Below, one piece after another: positions 25,220 to 32,678 of a stretch of 64,000 nucleotides of DNA. The stretch is from positions 868,001-932,000 of the forward strand of contig CAWCEP010000005.1 in assembly GCA_963794615.1 (NCBI GenBank), given 5' to 3'. Below the pieces are notes generated by a model. That model did no database searches. It saw only the letters and a program-made list of their open reading frames with translations, and was not told where the DNA came from. Within the stretch, counting starts at the first letter, position 1. Each line of letters opens with the position of its first letter. The DNA is from Chersky-840 sp963794615. GTDB taxonomy: Bacteria > Actinomycetota > Acidimicrobiia > Acidimicrobiales > UBA8190. Made by a program: the position numbers and the translations under genes.

Positions 25220-25933
25220 ATGGCGACGACAGTGACACTCAGCACCCGCGACGGCGACATGGGGCTGTACGACGCGGAGCCGGAAGGGGAGGCCCGGGGG
25301 GCCGTCATCGTGGCGCAGGAAGCCTTCGGCGTGAACCCCCACATCGAGGACGTCACGAGACGCCTGGCGGCGGCGGGGTACCGCGCCGTGGCACCCCACC
25401 TCTTCCACCGCACCGGAGACCCCGTCATCGAGTACGGCGACTACGACAAGATCATGCCGCAGTTCGCCGGGCTCTCCGAGGCCGGTGTGCTGAACGACAT
25501 CGACGCCTCCATCGCCTATCTCGAGACCGCGGGCTTCTCGCTGGGGCGAATCGGGATCGTGGGCTTCTGCATGGGGGGCACGGTGGCCTTCTTGGGGTCC
25601 GTGCGCCGACCCCTCGGGGCGGGCGTGACCTTCTACGGCGGTGGTGTGACCGAGGGCCGCTTCGGGATGGCGCCGATGGTCGAGCTCGGCCCCGAGCTCC
25701 AGACGCCGTGGCTGGGCCTGTACGGAGACGAGGATCAGGGAATCCCACCCGAGCAGGTCGAGGCCCTGCGACCGGCGGTGGCCAAGGCGAAGGTGCCCAC
25801 CGAGATCGTGCGGTATCCCGGGGCGGGCCACGGTTTCCACTGCGACATGCGCCCCGACTTCCACCCCGAGGCGGCCGCGGACGCCTGGACGCGCACCCTG
25901 GCCTGGTTCGAGCAGCACCTGCCGGCGAGCTGA
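25220..25933 (+). CDS. Dienelactone hydrolase family protein
   Basis: A 237-residue alpha/beta hydrolase. The nucleophile is Cys in GIVGFCMGGTVAF (the family uses Cys rather than Ser). Asp is in YGDEDQGIPPEQV and His in GAGHGFHCDMR. The N-terminal strand GAVIVAQEAFGVNPHIEDVT is typical. Dienelactone hydrolases open lactones in aromatic degradation, but no such pathway is visible here, so the substrate is open. ATG 25220 is used; ATG 25199 is in frame. It is the first chromosomal gene to the right of the transposon. Confidence 0.88.
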   Translation: MATTVTLSTRDGDMGLYDAEPEGEARGAVIVAQEAFGVNPHIEDVTRRLAAAGYRAVAPHLFHRTGDPVIEYGDYDKIMPQFAGLSEAGVLNDIDASIAYLETAGFSLGRIGIVGFCMGGTVAFLGSVRRPLGAGVTFYGGGVTEGRFGMAPMVELGPELQTPWLGLYGDEDQGIPPEQVEALRPAVAKAKVPTEIVRYPGAGHGFHCDMRPDFHPEAAADAWTRTLAWFEQHLPAS

Positions 25934-26461
25934 CGCGTCGAAGGAAATCGGGTCCCGCTGAGGCGGTGGGAGAAGGCGCCCGCTCGACCCAAATCCGGAC
26001 CCGGCCGAGGCGCTGGCCACGCTGTGAGAACCAAAGCCGACGCCCCGCCGGTGTCCGTCAAACGGTCGCCAACGGGGTCGGGGGTGGGGCCTGGAGACCA
26101 CGGTACGCCTCCGCATCAGGCGTGTCTACGGGCCGGCGCCGAATGCTCCCTGGACTGGACGAACCCCGGGGGAAACGAGTGGAAGGCAGTACGAAGCCGA
26201 ACCGGTACGGCGGGTGACCCGGGCCGCATCTCGACGGGTGGGTGACGAACGGTGCGGCGGCGACGGGCGCCCGAGGGGGCCCCGGGAGGGCCGGCCCAGG
26301 GTCCCGGGTCGAGGGCCGGGCGTCTTTCCGTCGTCTTTCGGTCTGAAGGGAAAAACCGCCGATAATGTATCTTATGTAAAGTTAGCGCAGAGAGGACGAG
26401 GGTGTCTGGGCCACGCTCATGGGGTCGGCCCGCGATGCCCCTCCCCTCGGGCCGAAAGGGG
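25934..26461. other. Convergent intergenic region with an AT-rich motif
   Basis: About 530 bp of very GC-rich DNA without a credible gene between two convergent genes. It holds a conspicuous AT-rich island at 26357-26383 (core ATAATGTATCTTATGTAAAG). Just upstream lies a G/C-only tract (26273-26310). Confidence 0.5.
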
Positions 26462-27095
26462 TCATGACCTGGGCTTGAAGCCGAGGCGTGGCCCGGGCAA
26501 GGGATAGACGCGGGCGCCGGGCCCGCAGACCTCGTCGATGAGGCCGTACTCGAGCGCCTCGTCGGCATCGAGAAAACGACCCGTGGCGAGATCGGTCTCG
26601 AGGGTCTCGGGGGCCAGTCCCAGAGCGCCCGCCACCCGTTCGCAGAACCGCCGGAATTGGGCCCGGTGGTCTGACGGCCCCGGCGTCGAGATCACGGGCC
26701 GGACCCGACAGCTCGAAGACGGGCTCGGAGAGGCGGAAGCGGGCATGGGGCGTGGCCCGGCGGTGCGGGGCCACGGCCAGGGGCCCGATGGCAGGGCCGA
26801 CCGCCTGGCCCACGCAGGTGGCGGTCAGGTCGACCCCGAGAAGGTCGATGACGTCGACCAGGCACAGGGCGGCGTCGAGGGTGCCCCCGGGGCAGTCGAT
26901 GTGGAGCTGGACGGGGTCGTCGCCGTTGGCATCGAGGGTCATGAGCTCGATGGCGAGCTGGCTGGCGAGGGCGTCGTCGAGGTAGCCCCACAGAAAGACC
27001 ACCCGCTGGTCGAACAGACGGTCCCTCGCCGATCGGTGCCTGCCGTCGTGGGGCTGCGCCGGCGGAGGCGGGGTGGTCCCCGAGGCGGGGGTCAT
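26462..27095 (-). CDS. Atypical ClpP-like protease (frameshifted)
   Basis: About 210 residues when repaired. The ClpP fold is clear: QRVVFLWGYLDDALASQLAI, LHIDCPGGTLDAALCLVDVI and, after the shift, DLATGRFLDADEALEYGLID. The segment after the oxyanion strand reads CVGQAVGPAIGPLAVAPHRR. The usual SMAAS nucleophile motif is replaced by QAVGPA, so the active-site Ser appears to be lost. The His position (PHARFRLSEP) is also changed. An extra base near 26668 breaks the frame; removing it gives VRHRAQFRRFCERV. ATG 27095 overlaps the stop of the XRE regulator gene (ATGA). It may be an inactive partner of the ClpP at 27479. Confidence 0.75.
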
Positions 27096-27352
27096 CCCCG
27101 CTCCCCCAGGCTCCAGGCGAGCTCGATGCCCACGGCGGCGGCGTAGCGCTCCAGGGTGGAGAGACGCACGTCGGCCTCCCCCGCCTCGAGGCGGGCGACG
27201 GCGGACTGTGAGGTCCCCATGCGCGCCGCCACCTCGGTCTGCGACAGGCCCACGGCCTGGCGCCGGCTCACGAGCTCGGCGCTGAGATCCTTGCGGCGCT
27301 GCGCCATCTCCCGGAATCCGGGGAACACCGTCTCGTGGCGTCGGGCTGGCAC
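27092..27352 (-). CDS. XRE-family transcriptional regulator
   Basis: An 86-residue DNA-binding protein with one helix-turn-helix (VGLSQTEVAARMGTSQSAVA, about residues 36-55), followed by ARLEAGEADVRLSTLERYAA. GAGGAGG precedes the GTG start by 3 nt, which is close; ATG at about 27307 is an alternative. It is translationally coupled to the ClpP-like gene and divergent from the second clpP. The palindrome at 27403-27422 lies between them, so it probably controls both units. Confidence 0.85.
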   Translation of the reverse strand: MPARRHETVFPGFREMAQRRKDLSAELVSRRQAVGLSQTEVAARMGTSQSAVARLEAGEADVRLSTLERYAAAVGIELAWSLGERG

Positions 27353-27402
27353 CGGCCTCCTCGTGTCCGACCGTGTCGGCTCTCCACATTAGCTCGAATA
27401 TG

Positions 27403-27422
27403 ATATCTCGTAAATGAGATAT
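27403..27422. promoter_or_regulatory. Palindromic operator between divergent clpP units
   Basis: Perfect 7-bp arms ATATCTC and GAGATAT with a 6-nt spacer, overlapping a TATGAT -10 box (27399-27404) for the rightward clpP gene. A binding site for the adjacent XRE regulator is inferred. Confidence 0.6.
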
Positions 27423-27478
27423 AGCCGCGGCCGGAGACAGGGCCCGAGCGGGTGCGGCTCGACGCGAGGAGGAAGCAC

Positions 27479-28110
27479 GTGCCCCTACGCCAGTCGGTGA
27501 TCCCCACCGTCCTCGAGCAGTCGGCGCGGGGGAGCGCGCCTTCGACATCTACTCGCTGCTCCTGCGCGAACGGATCGTGTTCCTCGGCCAGGAGGTCGAC
27601 GACCAGATCGCCAACCTCATCATCGCCGAGTTGTTGTACCTCGAAGCCGAGGACCCCGAGCGCGACATCTCGTTGTACATCAACTCCCCCGGCGGCCTCG
27701 GGTACGCGGGTATGGCCATCTACGACGTCATCCAGCACATCCGACCCGACGTGTCGACTGTGTGCGTCGGGATGGGCATGTCGGCGGCCGCCATGATCCT
27801 GTGCGGGGGCGCGACAGGCAAGCGCCTCGCGCTCCCGAGCGCCAAGATCATGATCCACCAAGGCTCGGCGGGAACCCGCGGCGCCCCGCGCGACATGGAG
27901 ATCCAATTGCGCGAGGTGCTCGCCATCACCCGTCGCCTGGCCGAGATCATCTCGCATCACAGCGGCCGCCCCGTCGAACAGGTCGAGAGGGACCTCGATC
28001 GTGACTATTTCATGACTGCACAAGAGGCCAAGGACTACGGCCTCATCGACGACATCATCGTTCCCCGACGAGGCGTGTCGTACTCTCAGCCGGTGGCGAT
28101 GGCCGGGTAG
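27479..28110 (+). CDS. clpP: ATP-dependent Clp protease proteolytic subunit (frameshifted)
   Basis: About 210 residues when repaired. All ClpP features are present: LLRERIVFLGQEVDD, YINSPGG, the nucleophile in VGMGMSAAAMILCGG (Ser in GMSA), MIHQGSAG with the catalytic His, and DRDYFMTAQEAKDYGLIDDI with Asp. A missing G in the run 27528-27532 breaks the frame near residue 18; repairing it gives ARGERAFDIYSLLL. The GTG start has AGGAGG 6 nt upstream. It is divergent from the XRE-ClpP-like unit. No ClpX or ClpC gene is in the window. Confidence 0.9.
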
Positions 28111-28134
28111 GGCCCGTTCAGACGGGTGCGGGCC
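28111..28134. terminator. Small hairpin between convergent genes
   Basis: CCCGT (28113-28117), a TCAG loop and ACGGG (28122-28126), inside a longer GGCCCG/CGGGCC pairing. It sits exactly between the clpP stop and the lipoprotein stop, so it may end both transcripts. There is no T tract. Confidence 0.35.
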
Positions 28135-28908
28135 TCACTTGGTGGGCACCGAGGAGAACGGCACGGCGCCGGTCGGGGCGGTCAGGTTCAGCGGCGTGCC
28201 CCAGTTGCTGAACGTGCCCTTGTCGACAACGTGCTGCGAGCCCTGCGCCGCGGTGCCACTGAATTTCAGGGGCACGGTCGGGTCCGACGTCGCGACGAAG
28301 AGGGTGGTGTTGCCGGTGACGCCCTGCTGCGGCGTGCCGGGCAGTCCACCCTTGACGCCGACGGCCTGTCGACCCGCCACCGTGGTGGGAGCCGTCACGG
28401 TCAGCGTGCCCGTCGGATCGAGCTGAGCGAGGGTGCCGGCCAGGGTGACGGCCGACACGATCGACTTGAACAGGCTGTCGCTGCTGTGCACCGCGATCCA
28501 CTTGTTGGCGTAGTTCGTCGCCACCGTGGACGCGAAGCCCATGGCAGAGGTCAGGCCGGCGGCGTTGCCCTGCACGTAGGCCACCCCGCCGACGTAGACG
28601 ACCTGGATGTGTTGCGACCCCTGTGCCACCGACTGTCGCCCCTCTGTCTTCGAGGCGTCGCCGCTGATCGTCTGCGACGACGTGCCCTCGACGGCGGTGA
28701 GGACGTAGTGGGTGGATCCCGCTTTGGTGGCGGCCGTGGTGGCGGCCTTCAGGATCTGCGCTCCGGTCTTGGCCTTCAGCGCGCCGACGTTCGCCGTCGA
28801 CACGGTCTTGGGCGGTGCGTTGTTCGTGGCGGCGGGGGTCGACGAGCCACAAGACGCTGCCGTGAAAGCGATGAGGGCGCCGAGCACCCCGGCAACGATT
28901 TTGCGCAT
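28135..28908 (-). CDS. Secreted lipoprotein, LppX/LprG-like in outline
   Basis: A 257-residue exported protein. The signal MRKIVAGVLGALIAFTAASC has a lipobox (AASC). The mature part has repeated beta-strand patterns such as STHYVLTAVEGTSSQTISGD and VVYVGGVAYVQGNAAGL, similar in outline to the half-barrel of mycobacterial LppX/LprG lipid-binding lipoproteins; this is an inference from pattern only. ATG 28908 follows a TACCGT box by 7 nt. The adjacent TnpB element lies just upstream, its right-end repeat touching the promoter. Confidence 0.7.
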   Translation of the reverse strand: MRKIVAGVLGALIAFTAASCGSSTPAATNNAPPKTVSTANVGALKAKTGAQILKAATTAATKAGSTHYVLTAVEGTSSQTISGDASKTEGRQSVAQGSQHIQVVYVGGVAYVQGNAAGLTSAMGFASTVATNYANKWIAVHSSDSLFKSIVSAVTLAGTLAQLDPTGTLTVTAPTTVAGRQAVGVKGGLPGTPQQGVTGNTTLFVATSDPTVPLKFSGTAAQGSQHVVDKGTFSNWGTPLNLTAPTGAVPFSSVPTK

Positions 28909-28915
28909 CCGGACA

Positions 28916-28921
28916 ACGGTA
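28916..28921 (-). promoter_or_regulatory. -10 box for the lipoprotein gene
   Basis: CACTACCGT on the minus strand, with TACCGT 7 nt before ATG 28908. It is the same string as at pafA. Confidence 0.4.
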
Positions 28922-28925
28922 GTGG

Positions 28926-28936
28926 GTAGTGGGTCA
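28926..28936. repeat. Inverted repeat at the 3' side of tnpB
   Basis: GTAGTGGGTCA on the plus strand, the exact reverse complement of 30177-30187 on the other side of tnpB. It overlaps the tnpB stop codon. Confidence 0.6.
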
Positions 28937-30124
28937 GTTTGCCGACCCATCACAGGCCGGAGCCTGTCGGGCCCTACCGGCCCGCAAGATGTTGATGGCC
29001 GCGTTCACGTCGGCGTGGGCCTCGTGACCACACGCCTGGCATCGGAACTCGGCCTGGGTTCGCCGGTTCTCCCTGTCGAGGTGCCCGCACGACGAGCACC
29101 GCTGGGAGGTGTGGCGGGGGTCCACCGCAACCACGTCGCGACCAGCGTCTTCCGCTTTGTACGCGATGAACTGCAGGAGCTGTCCCCACCCGGCGTCTGC
29201 GATGGAGCGGTTGAGGCCGGCCTTGGCCGCCGCTCCATTGGGTTCGTAGTTGCCGTCCTCGGCCTTTCGGGGCCGGGGGCGACGCACCATGTTGGCGATC
29301 TTGAGGTCCTCGTGGACGATGAGGTCGTAGCGGTTGACGAGTTGCCGAGACAGCTTGTGGACCAGGTCCTTGCGCTGGTTCCGGACCTTGCGATGCGCAG
29401 CCGCTACCGCTTCTACTTGGCGCCCCCGGCGACGGGATCCCCGGCGTTTGGTCGCCAGCTCGCGCTGGGCGGCAGCCAGGCGGGCGCGGGCTCTTCGTTC
29501 GTAGCGGCCGTCGACGACGAGCCGGCCGTCACTGGTCGCCACCTGGACACACACCCCGAGGTCGATCCCCACCTGCTCTCCTGTGGCTGAGAGGGGCGTG
29601 GCCGGGACATCGACACAACGCACCGTCACCCACCACCGCCGCCCTTCCCGGGCCACCGTGATGGCCTTGGGGGTGCCCCGGAGCTCTCGGTGGAGACGGA
29701 CCTTGACCTCGCCGATGCCGAGCAAGCGCAGCCGACGGGATTCGGTGTTGAGACGCCAGCCGTTGGTGTCTTCCCACTGGACCGAGTCCCAGCGCCGGGA
29801 CGACTTGAACCTCGGATAGCCCGGAGTCTGTCCGGCTCGGCACCGTCGGTAGAAGGCCCCGAAGGCCCGGTCGAGGCGCTTGAGGGTTCCCCGACAGACC
29901 GTCACGCCGTGGTCGAGGATCTCGGGCCGCTGTTCCCGCAGGGTGGTGAGTGTCCGGCTCTGGTCGACGTAGGAAACAGACCGCCGTTCCCACGTCCAGG
30001 CCCCTCGGCGCTCCTCCAAGGCCGCGTTGTAAAGCTCGCACTGGTTGCGGAGCAGTGCCTCGAAGCGACTCCGCTGGGGGACCGTCGGCTGCAGCAGGTA
30101 TCGGTAGGAGCGACAACGACCCAC
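28934..30124 (-). CDS. tnpB: TnpB-type RNA-guided nuclease (IS200/IS605, IS1341 group)
   Basis: A complete 396-residue TnpB. The RuvC residues are all present: Asp188 (VGIDLGV), Glu272 (IVHEDLKIANM) and Asp372 (HADVNAAINIL). A zinc finger CSSCGHLDRENR with CQACGHEAH lies between the last two. TnpB cuts DNA next to a short motif using an RNA transcribed from its own 3' end, and helps IS elements persist. No TnpA transposase is near, so mobility would depend on one in trans. The guide RNA is expected on the minus strand around 28900-29050. The GTG start is used. Confidence 0.93.
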   Translation of the reverse strand: MGRCRSYRYLLQPTVPQRSRFEALLRNQCELYNAALEERRGAWTWERRSVSYVDQSRTLTTLREQRPEILDHGVTVCRGTLKRLDRAFGAFYRRCRAGQTPGYPRFKSSRRWDSVQWEDTNGWRLNTESRRLRLLGIGEVKVRLHRELRGTPKAITVAREGRRWWVTVRCVDVPATPLSATGEQVGIDLGVCVQVATSDGRLVVDGRYERRARARLAAAQRELATKRRGSRRRGRQVEAVAAAHRKVRNQRKDLVHKLSRQLVNRYDLIVHEDLKIANMVRRPRPRKAEDGNYEPNGAAAKAGLNRSIADAGWGQLLQFIAYKAEDAGRDVVAVDPRHTSQRCSSCGHLDRENRRTQAEFRCQACGHEAHADVNAAINILRAGRARQAPACDGSAN

Positions 30125-30172
30125 GTCATGACGCTATTTACAGGCTGTAACGCTGACGCCAATCTGGAGATC

Positions 30173-30667
30173 TCAATGACCCACTACCGGTGGGTGCATG
30201 ACGCGCTCCCCTCTCTCGGAGAACCCCGTCGTGCCGTTATATGGGACGGAGCTGAGTGCCCTTTCACGGACGGGTGCGGGACGTCGACGAGAAGGTGTCG
30301 GGACGATGTTCGATCCCCTACCGCGTGGTGCGCCAGAGCCGTCGTGGCTTCGCGGTTCGAAGTCGATGACGAGGTCGGTGCCTAGCGCCCGTGCGATGCG
30401 GTCGAGGGTGATCACCGTCGGAGACACCTGGCCCTTCTCCAGCCGGGCGATCGACGGCTGGCTCGTCCCCGAGCGCGCCGCAAGCTCGGCCTGACTGACC
30501 CCGGCGCGGCGGCGGGCGGCACGAACGGCGCTGCCGGCCATGATCGACGTGCGGGTGCGCTCGTAGCGCGCGAAGGCTTCGGGCCCCCGACCGGGGGCGG
30601 GACGGCGCGGCACCCGGCTCGAGGAAGCCGCCTTGGTCGATCGCCCACCCGTCGTCGGTCCCACCAT
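30173..30667 (-). CDS. XRE-family regulator with disordered flanks
   Basis: Up to 164 residues. The helix-turn-helix AGVSQAELAARSGTSQPSIA (about residues 55-74) is followed by RLEKGQVSPTVITLDRIARA, a good XRE match. The C-terminal 60 residues are Arg/Pro-rich and run into the inverted repeat beside tnpB, so the original end may have been altered by that insertion. The start is uncertain; an ATG near 30541 would give a tighter protein. The upstream region has two TGATAT motifs flanking a TATAGT box, a possible self-binding site. No toxin partner is seen. Confidence 0.65.
   Translation of the reverse strand: MVGPTTGGRSTKAASSSRVPRRPAPGRGPEAFARYERTRTSIMAGSAVRAARRRAGVSQAELAARSGTSQPSIARLEKGQVSPTVITLDRIARALGTDLVIDFEPRSHDGSGAPRGRGSNIVPTPSRRRPAPVRERALSSVPYNGTTGFSERGERVMHPPVVGH
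30177..30187. repeat. Inverted repeat at the 5' side of tnpB
   Basis: TGACCCACTAC, the reverse complement of 28926-28936. It continues into a small hairpin (CCCAC, loop TACCG, GTGGG). Confidence 0.6.
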
Positions 30668-30750
30668 ATCAAAGATGAACTATATCATGCGGGGTATGTA
30701 CGGGCCGACAAAGGAGTCCGTAGCGAGTTGCGACATGCGACGATTGAACC

Positions 30751-31011
30751 ATGGATCGGATCCGCCACCTGGGTCGTGGCGAGCGCATCGTGCTGGTGGT
30801 CGCTCTCGGCGTCGCCCTGGACGCCTTCTGCTCGTACTTCGTCCCTTTGGCCACGTTCCCCTACGCCTCGACCGCCCAACTCTCCATTCCCTCGTCAGGG
30901 CCGCCGGGGTGGTTCAGGGTCATCGTCTGGTTCGTCGTGGCAGGCGCGTGGGCGGTGGGCTCCATCGCCATCCTCCGGGCTGGGCCGAGCGAACCGGCCC
31001 ATCCAAATTGA
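30751..31011 (+). CDS. Small membrane protein of unknown function
   Basis: An 86-residue protein with two predicted membrane helices (ERIVLVVALGVALDAFCSYF and WFRVIVWFVVAGAWAVGSIA) and a short charged start (MDRIRHLGRG). No clear ribosome binding site precedes ATG 30751. It stands alone between the XRE gene and a zinc-ribbon gene. No family is recognised beyond its general look. Confidence 0.55.
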   Translation: MDRIRHLGRGERIVLVVALGVALDAFCSYFVPLATFPYASTAQLSIPSSGPPGWFRVIVWFVVAGAWAVGSIAILRAGPSEPAHPN

Positions 31012-31070
31012 CCCACGCATCAGTCGGATTCTTGTGCGGTGGCACGCGGCCACTCGGTGGCGAATGGGCG

Positions 31071-31076
31071 TAGCGT
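31071..31076 (+). promoter_or_regulatory. -10 box for the zinc-ribbon gene
   Basis: TAGCGT, 8 nt before ATG 31085, without a Shine-Dalgarno. Confidence 0.4.
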
Positions 31077-31084
31077 CAGATGGT

Positions 31085-31343
31085 ATGACCGACGAAAGCG
31101 TCACCAAGGGCGCCCAGTTCGTAGACCAGCAGATCAACGCCCGCCACTGCCCATTCTGTGGCGCTGAGCATTGGATCCTCATGTCCGATGTCGGTGCGTT
31201 TACGGGGGGTTCACCGCCCGTGGGCACCGCCTCTGACGCCGGCGCGCCGGCGGGCACCGATCCCGCGCTCGCGTCCCCACCCGGCCATCTCGTATTACTG
31301 CCGACAGTGCGGATTCGTCCGGACTCATCTCCTCCCTGATTGA
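31085..31343 (+). CDS. Small zinc-ribbon protein (frameshifted)
   Basis: About 85 residues when repaired. It starts MTDESVTKGAQFVDQQINAR and has a first knuckle CPFCGAEHWILMSDVGAF. A one-base insertion around 31275-31285 must be skipped to reach the second knuckle SYYCRQCGFVRTHLLPD. The pair of CxxC knuckles marks a zinc ribbon. The unshifted frame loses the second pair, which argues that the indel is an error or a recent mutation. The function is unknown. Confidence 0.55.
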
Positions 31344-31416
31344 GTCCTCGCTCCTGCCATCGCGCCCCAGAGCAGCCCAGAACGCCCGTCCCACGGCGAT
31401 TCTGGGTGTCTGCTCG

Positions 31417-31422
31417 TAGAAT
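31417..31422 (+). promoter_or_regulatory. -10 box for the luciferase-like gene
   Basis: TAGAAT, 8 nt before ATG 31431. Confidence 0.45.
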
Positions 31423-31430
31423 GCCCTGCC

Positions 31431-32621
31431 ATGGACTGGCCCCTGCGATTCGGCATCTTCCTCGCCCCGTTCCACCCCGTGGGACAGAACCCCACCCTCG
31501 CGCTCGAACGTGACCTCGAGCTCGTGGTGCGCCTCGACGAGATGGGCTACGACGAAGCGTGGTTCGGGGAGCACCATTCGGCCGGCTACGAGATCATCGC
31601 GTCGCCCGAGGTGTTCATCGGCGTGCTGTCGCAACGGACCAAGAACATCCGGCTGGGGACGGGCGTGAGCTCACTCCCTTACCACCACCCTTTCATCCTG
31701 GCCGACCGGATGGTGCTGCTCGACCACCTCACCCGGGGCAGGGTGATGTTCGGCGTGGGGCCGGGGGCGTTGCCGTCGGACGCTTTCATGATGGGCATCG
31801 ATCCCATGAAGCAGCGAGACATGATGGAAGAGTCGCTCGAAGCCATCCTGGCGCTGCTCGAGGGCAGCGAGCCGGTGACGCGTGAGGCGTCGTGGTTCAC
31901 ACTGCACAACGCCCGACTCCAGCTGCGGCCCTACACCCACCCCCGGTTCGAGGTGGCCGTCGCCGCGCAGATCTCTCCGGCCGGGCCCCGCGCCGCGGGC
32001 CGGTTCGGGTTGTCCCTGCTGTCCATCGGTGCCACCTCGGCGGGCGGATTCGACGTCCTCGGGTCGCACTGGCAGGTCATGGAGGAACGGGCCGTCGAAT
32101 TCGGCACCGAGGTCGATCGCCGCAAGTGGCGGCTCGTGGGTCCCATGCACATCGCCGAGACCGAGGAGCAGGCGCGTGCCGAGGTGAAGTTCGGACTGGC
32201 CCAGTGGGTGGACTACTTCGAGCGCGTCGCCGCCCTGCCGCTGGCGCCGGGGACCCTCGACCCCGACAAGATGGTGGACGCGCTCATGGAGACCGGCTTC
32301 GCCGTGGTCGGCACCCCGGCCATGGCCATCGCCCAGATCGAGCGGCTCGCCGAGCAATCGGGTGGTTTCGGCACGTACCTGCTCATGGCGCACGAGTGGG
32401 CCGATCGCGAGGCGACGTTGCGGTCCTACGAGCTCTTCGCCCGTGAGGTGGTGCCGTACTTCAAAGGGACCTTGTCCTCCCTGGAGGGCTCACGCGACTG
32501 GGCGGCAGAAAATCGTCCCGAATTCATCGGAGCGGTGGGTGGCGCCATCATGCAGGCCATCACCGACCATCACGCCGAGCGCGACGCCAAGCAGGTGAAG
32601 GCCAAGACCACCGAGTCGTGA
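31431..32621 (+). CDS. LLM-class flavin-dependent oxidoreductase
   Basis: A 396-residue TIM-barrel enzyme of the bacterial luciferase superfamily, which uses FMNH2 or reduced F420. Typical parts are LRFGIFLAPFHP at the start, DEMGYDEAWFGEHHSAGYE, IRLGTGVSSLPYHHPFILAD, GRVMFGVGPGALPSDA and a late FGTYLLMAHEWADRE. The EHH motif and the length are close to limonene monooxygenase-like members, but the substrate is not determined. Cofactor choice cannot be read from sequence alone. The gene converges on gcvPB. Confidence 0.88.
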   Translation: MDWPLRFGIFLAPFHPVGQNPTLALERDLELVVRLDEMGYDEAWFGEHHSAGYEIIASPEVFIGVLSQRTKNIRLGTGVSSLPYHHPFILADRMVLLDHLTRGRVMFGVGPGALPSDAFMMGIDPMKQRDMMEESLEAILALLEGSEPVTREASWFTLHNARLQLRPYTHPRFEVAVAAQISPAGPRAAGRFGLSLLSIGATSAGGFDVLGSHWQVMEERAVEFGTEVDRRKWRLVGPMHIAETEEQARAEVKFGLAQWVDYFERVAALPLAPGTLDPDKMVDALMETGFAVVGTPAMAIAQIERLAEQSGGFGTYLLMAHEWADREATLRSYELFAREVVPYFKGTLSSLEGSRDWAAENRPEFIGAVGGAIMQAITDHHAERDAKQVKAKTTES

Positions 32622-32678
32622 CCCGGCGGGTGAGGTCCCCGCGCCCTGACGGCACGGGCGCCATGGCGCCGGCGGGCC

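Noticed and set aside
30173..30667. Toxin-antitoxin pair formed by the XRE gene
   Set aside because: No toxin-like gene adjoins it; the neighbours are TnpB and a small membrane protein.
32658..32671. Palindrome GGCGCCATGGCGCC between convergent genes
   Set aside because: Short and expected at this GC; no loop or T tract to make it a terminator.
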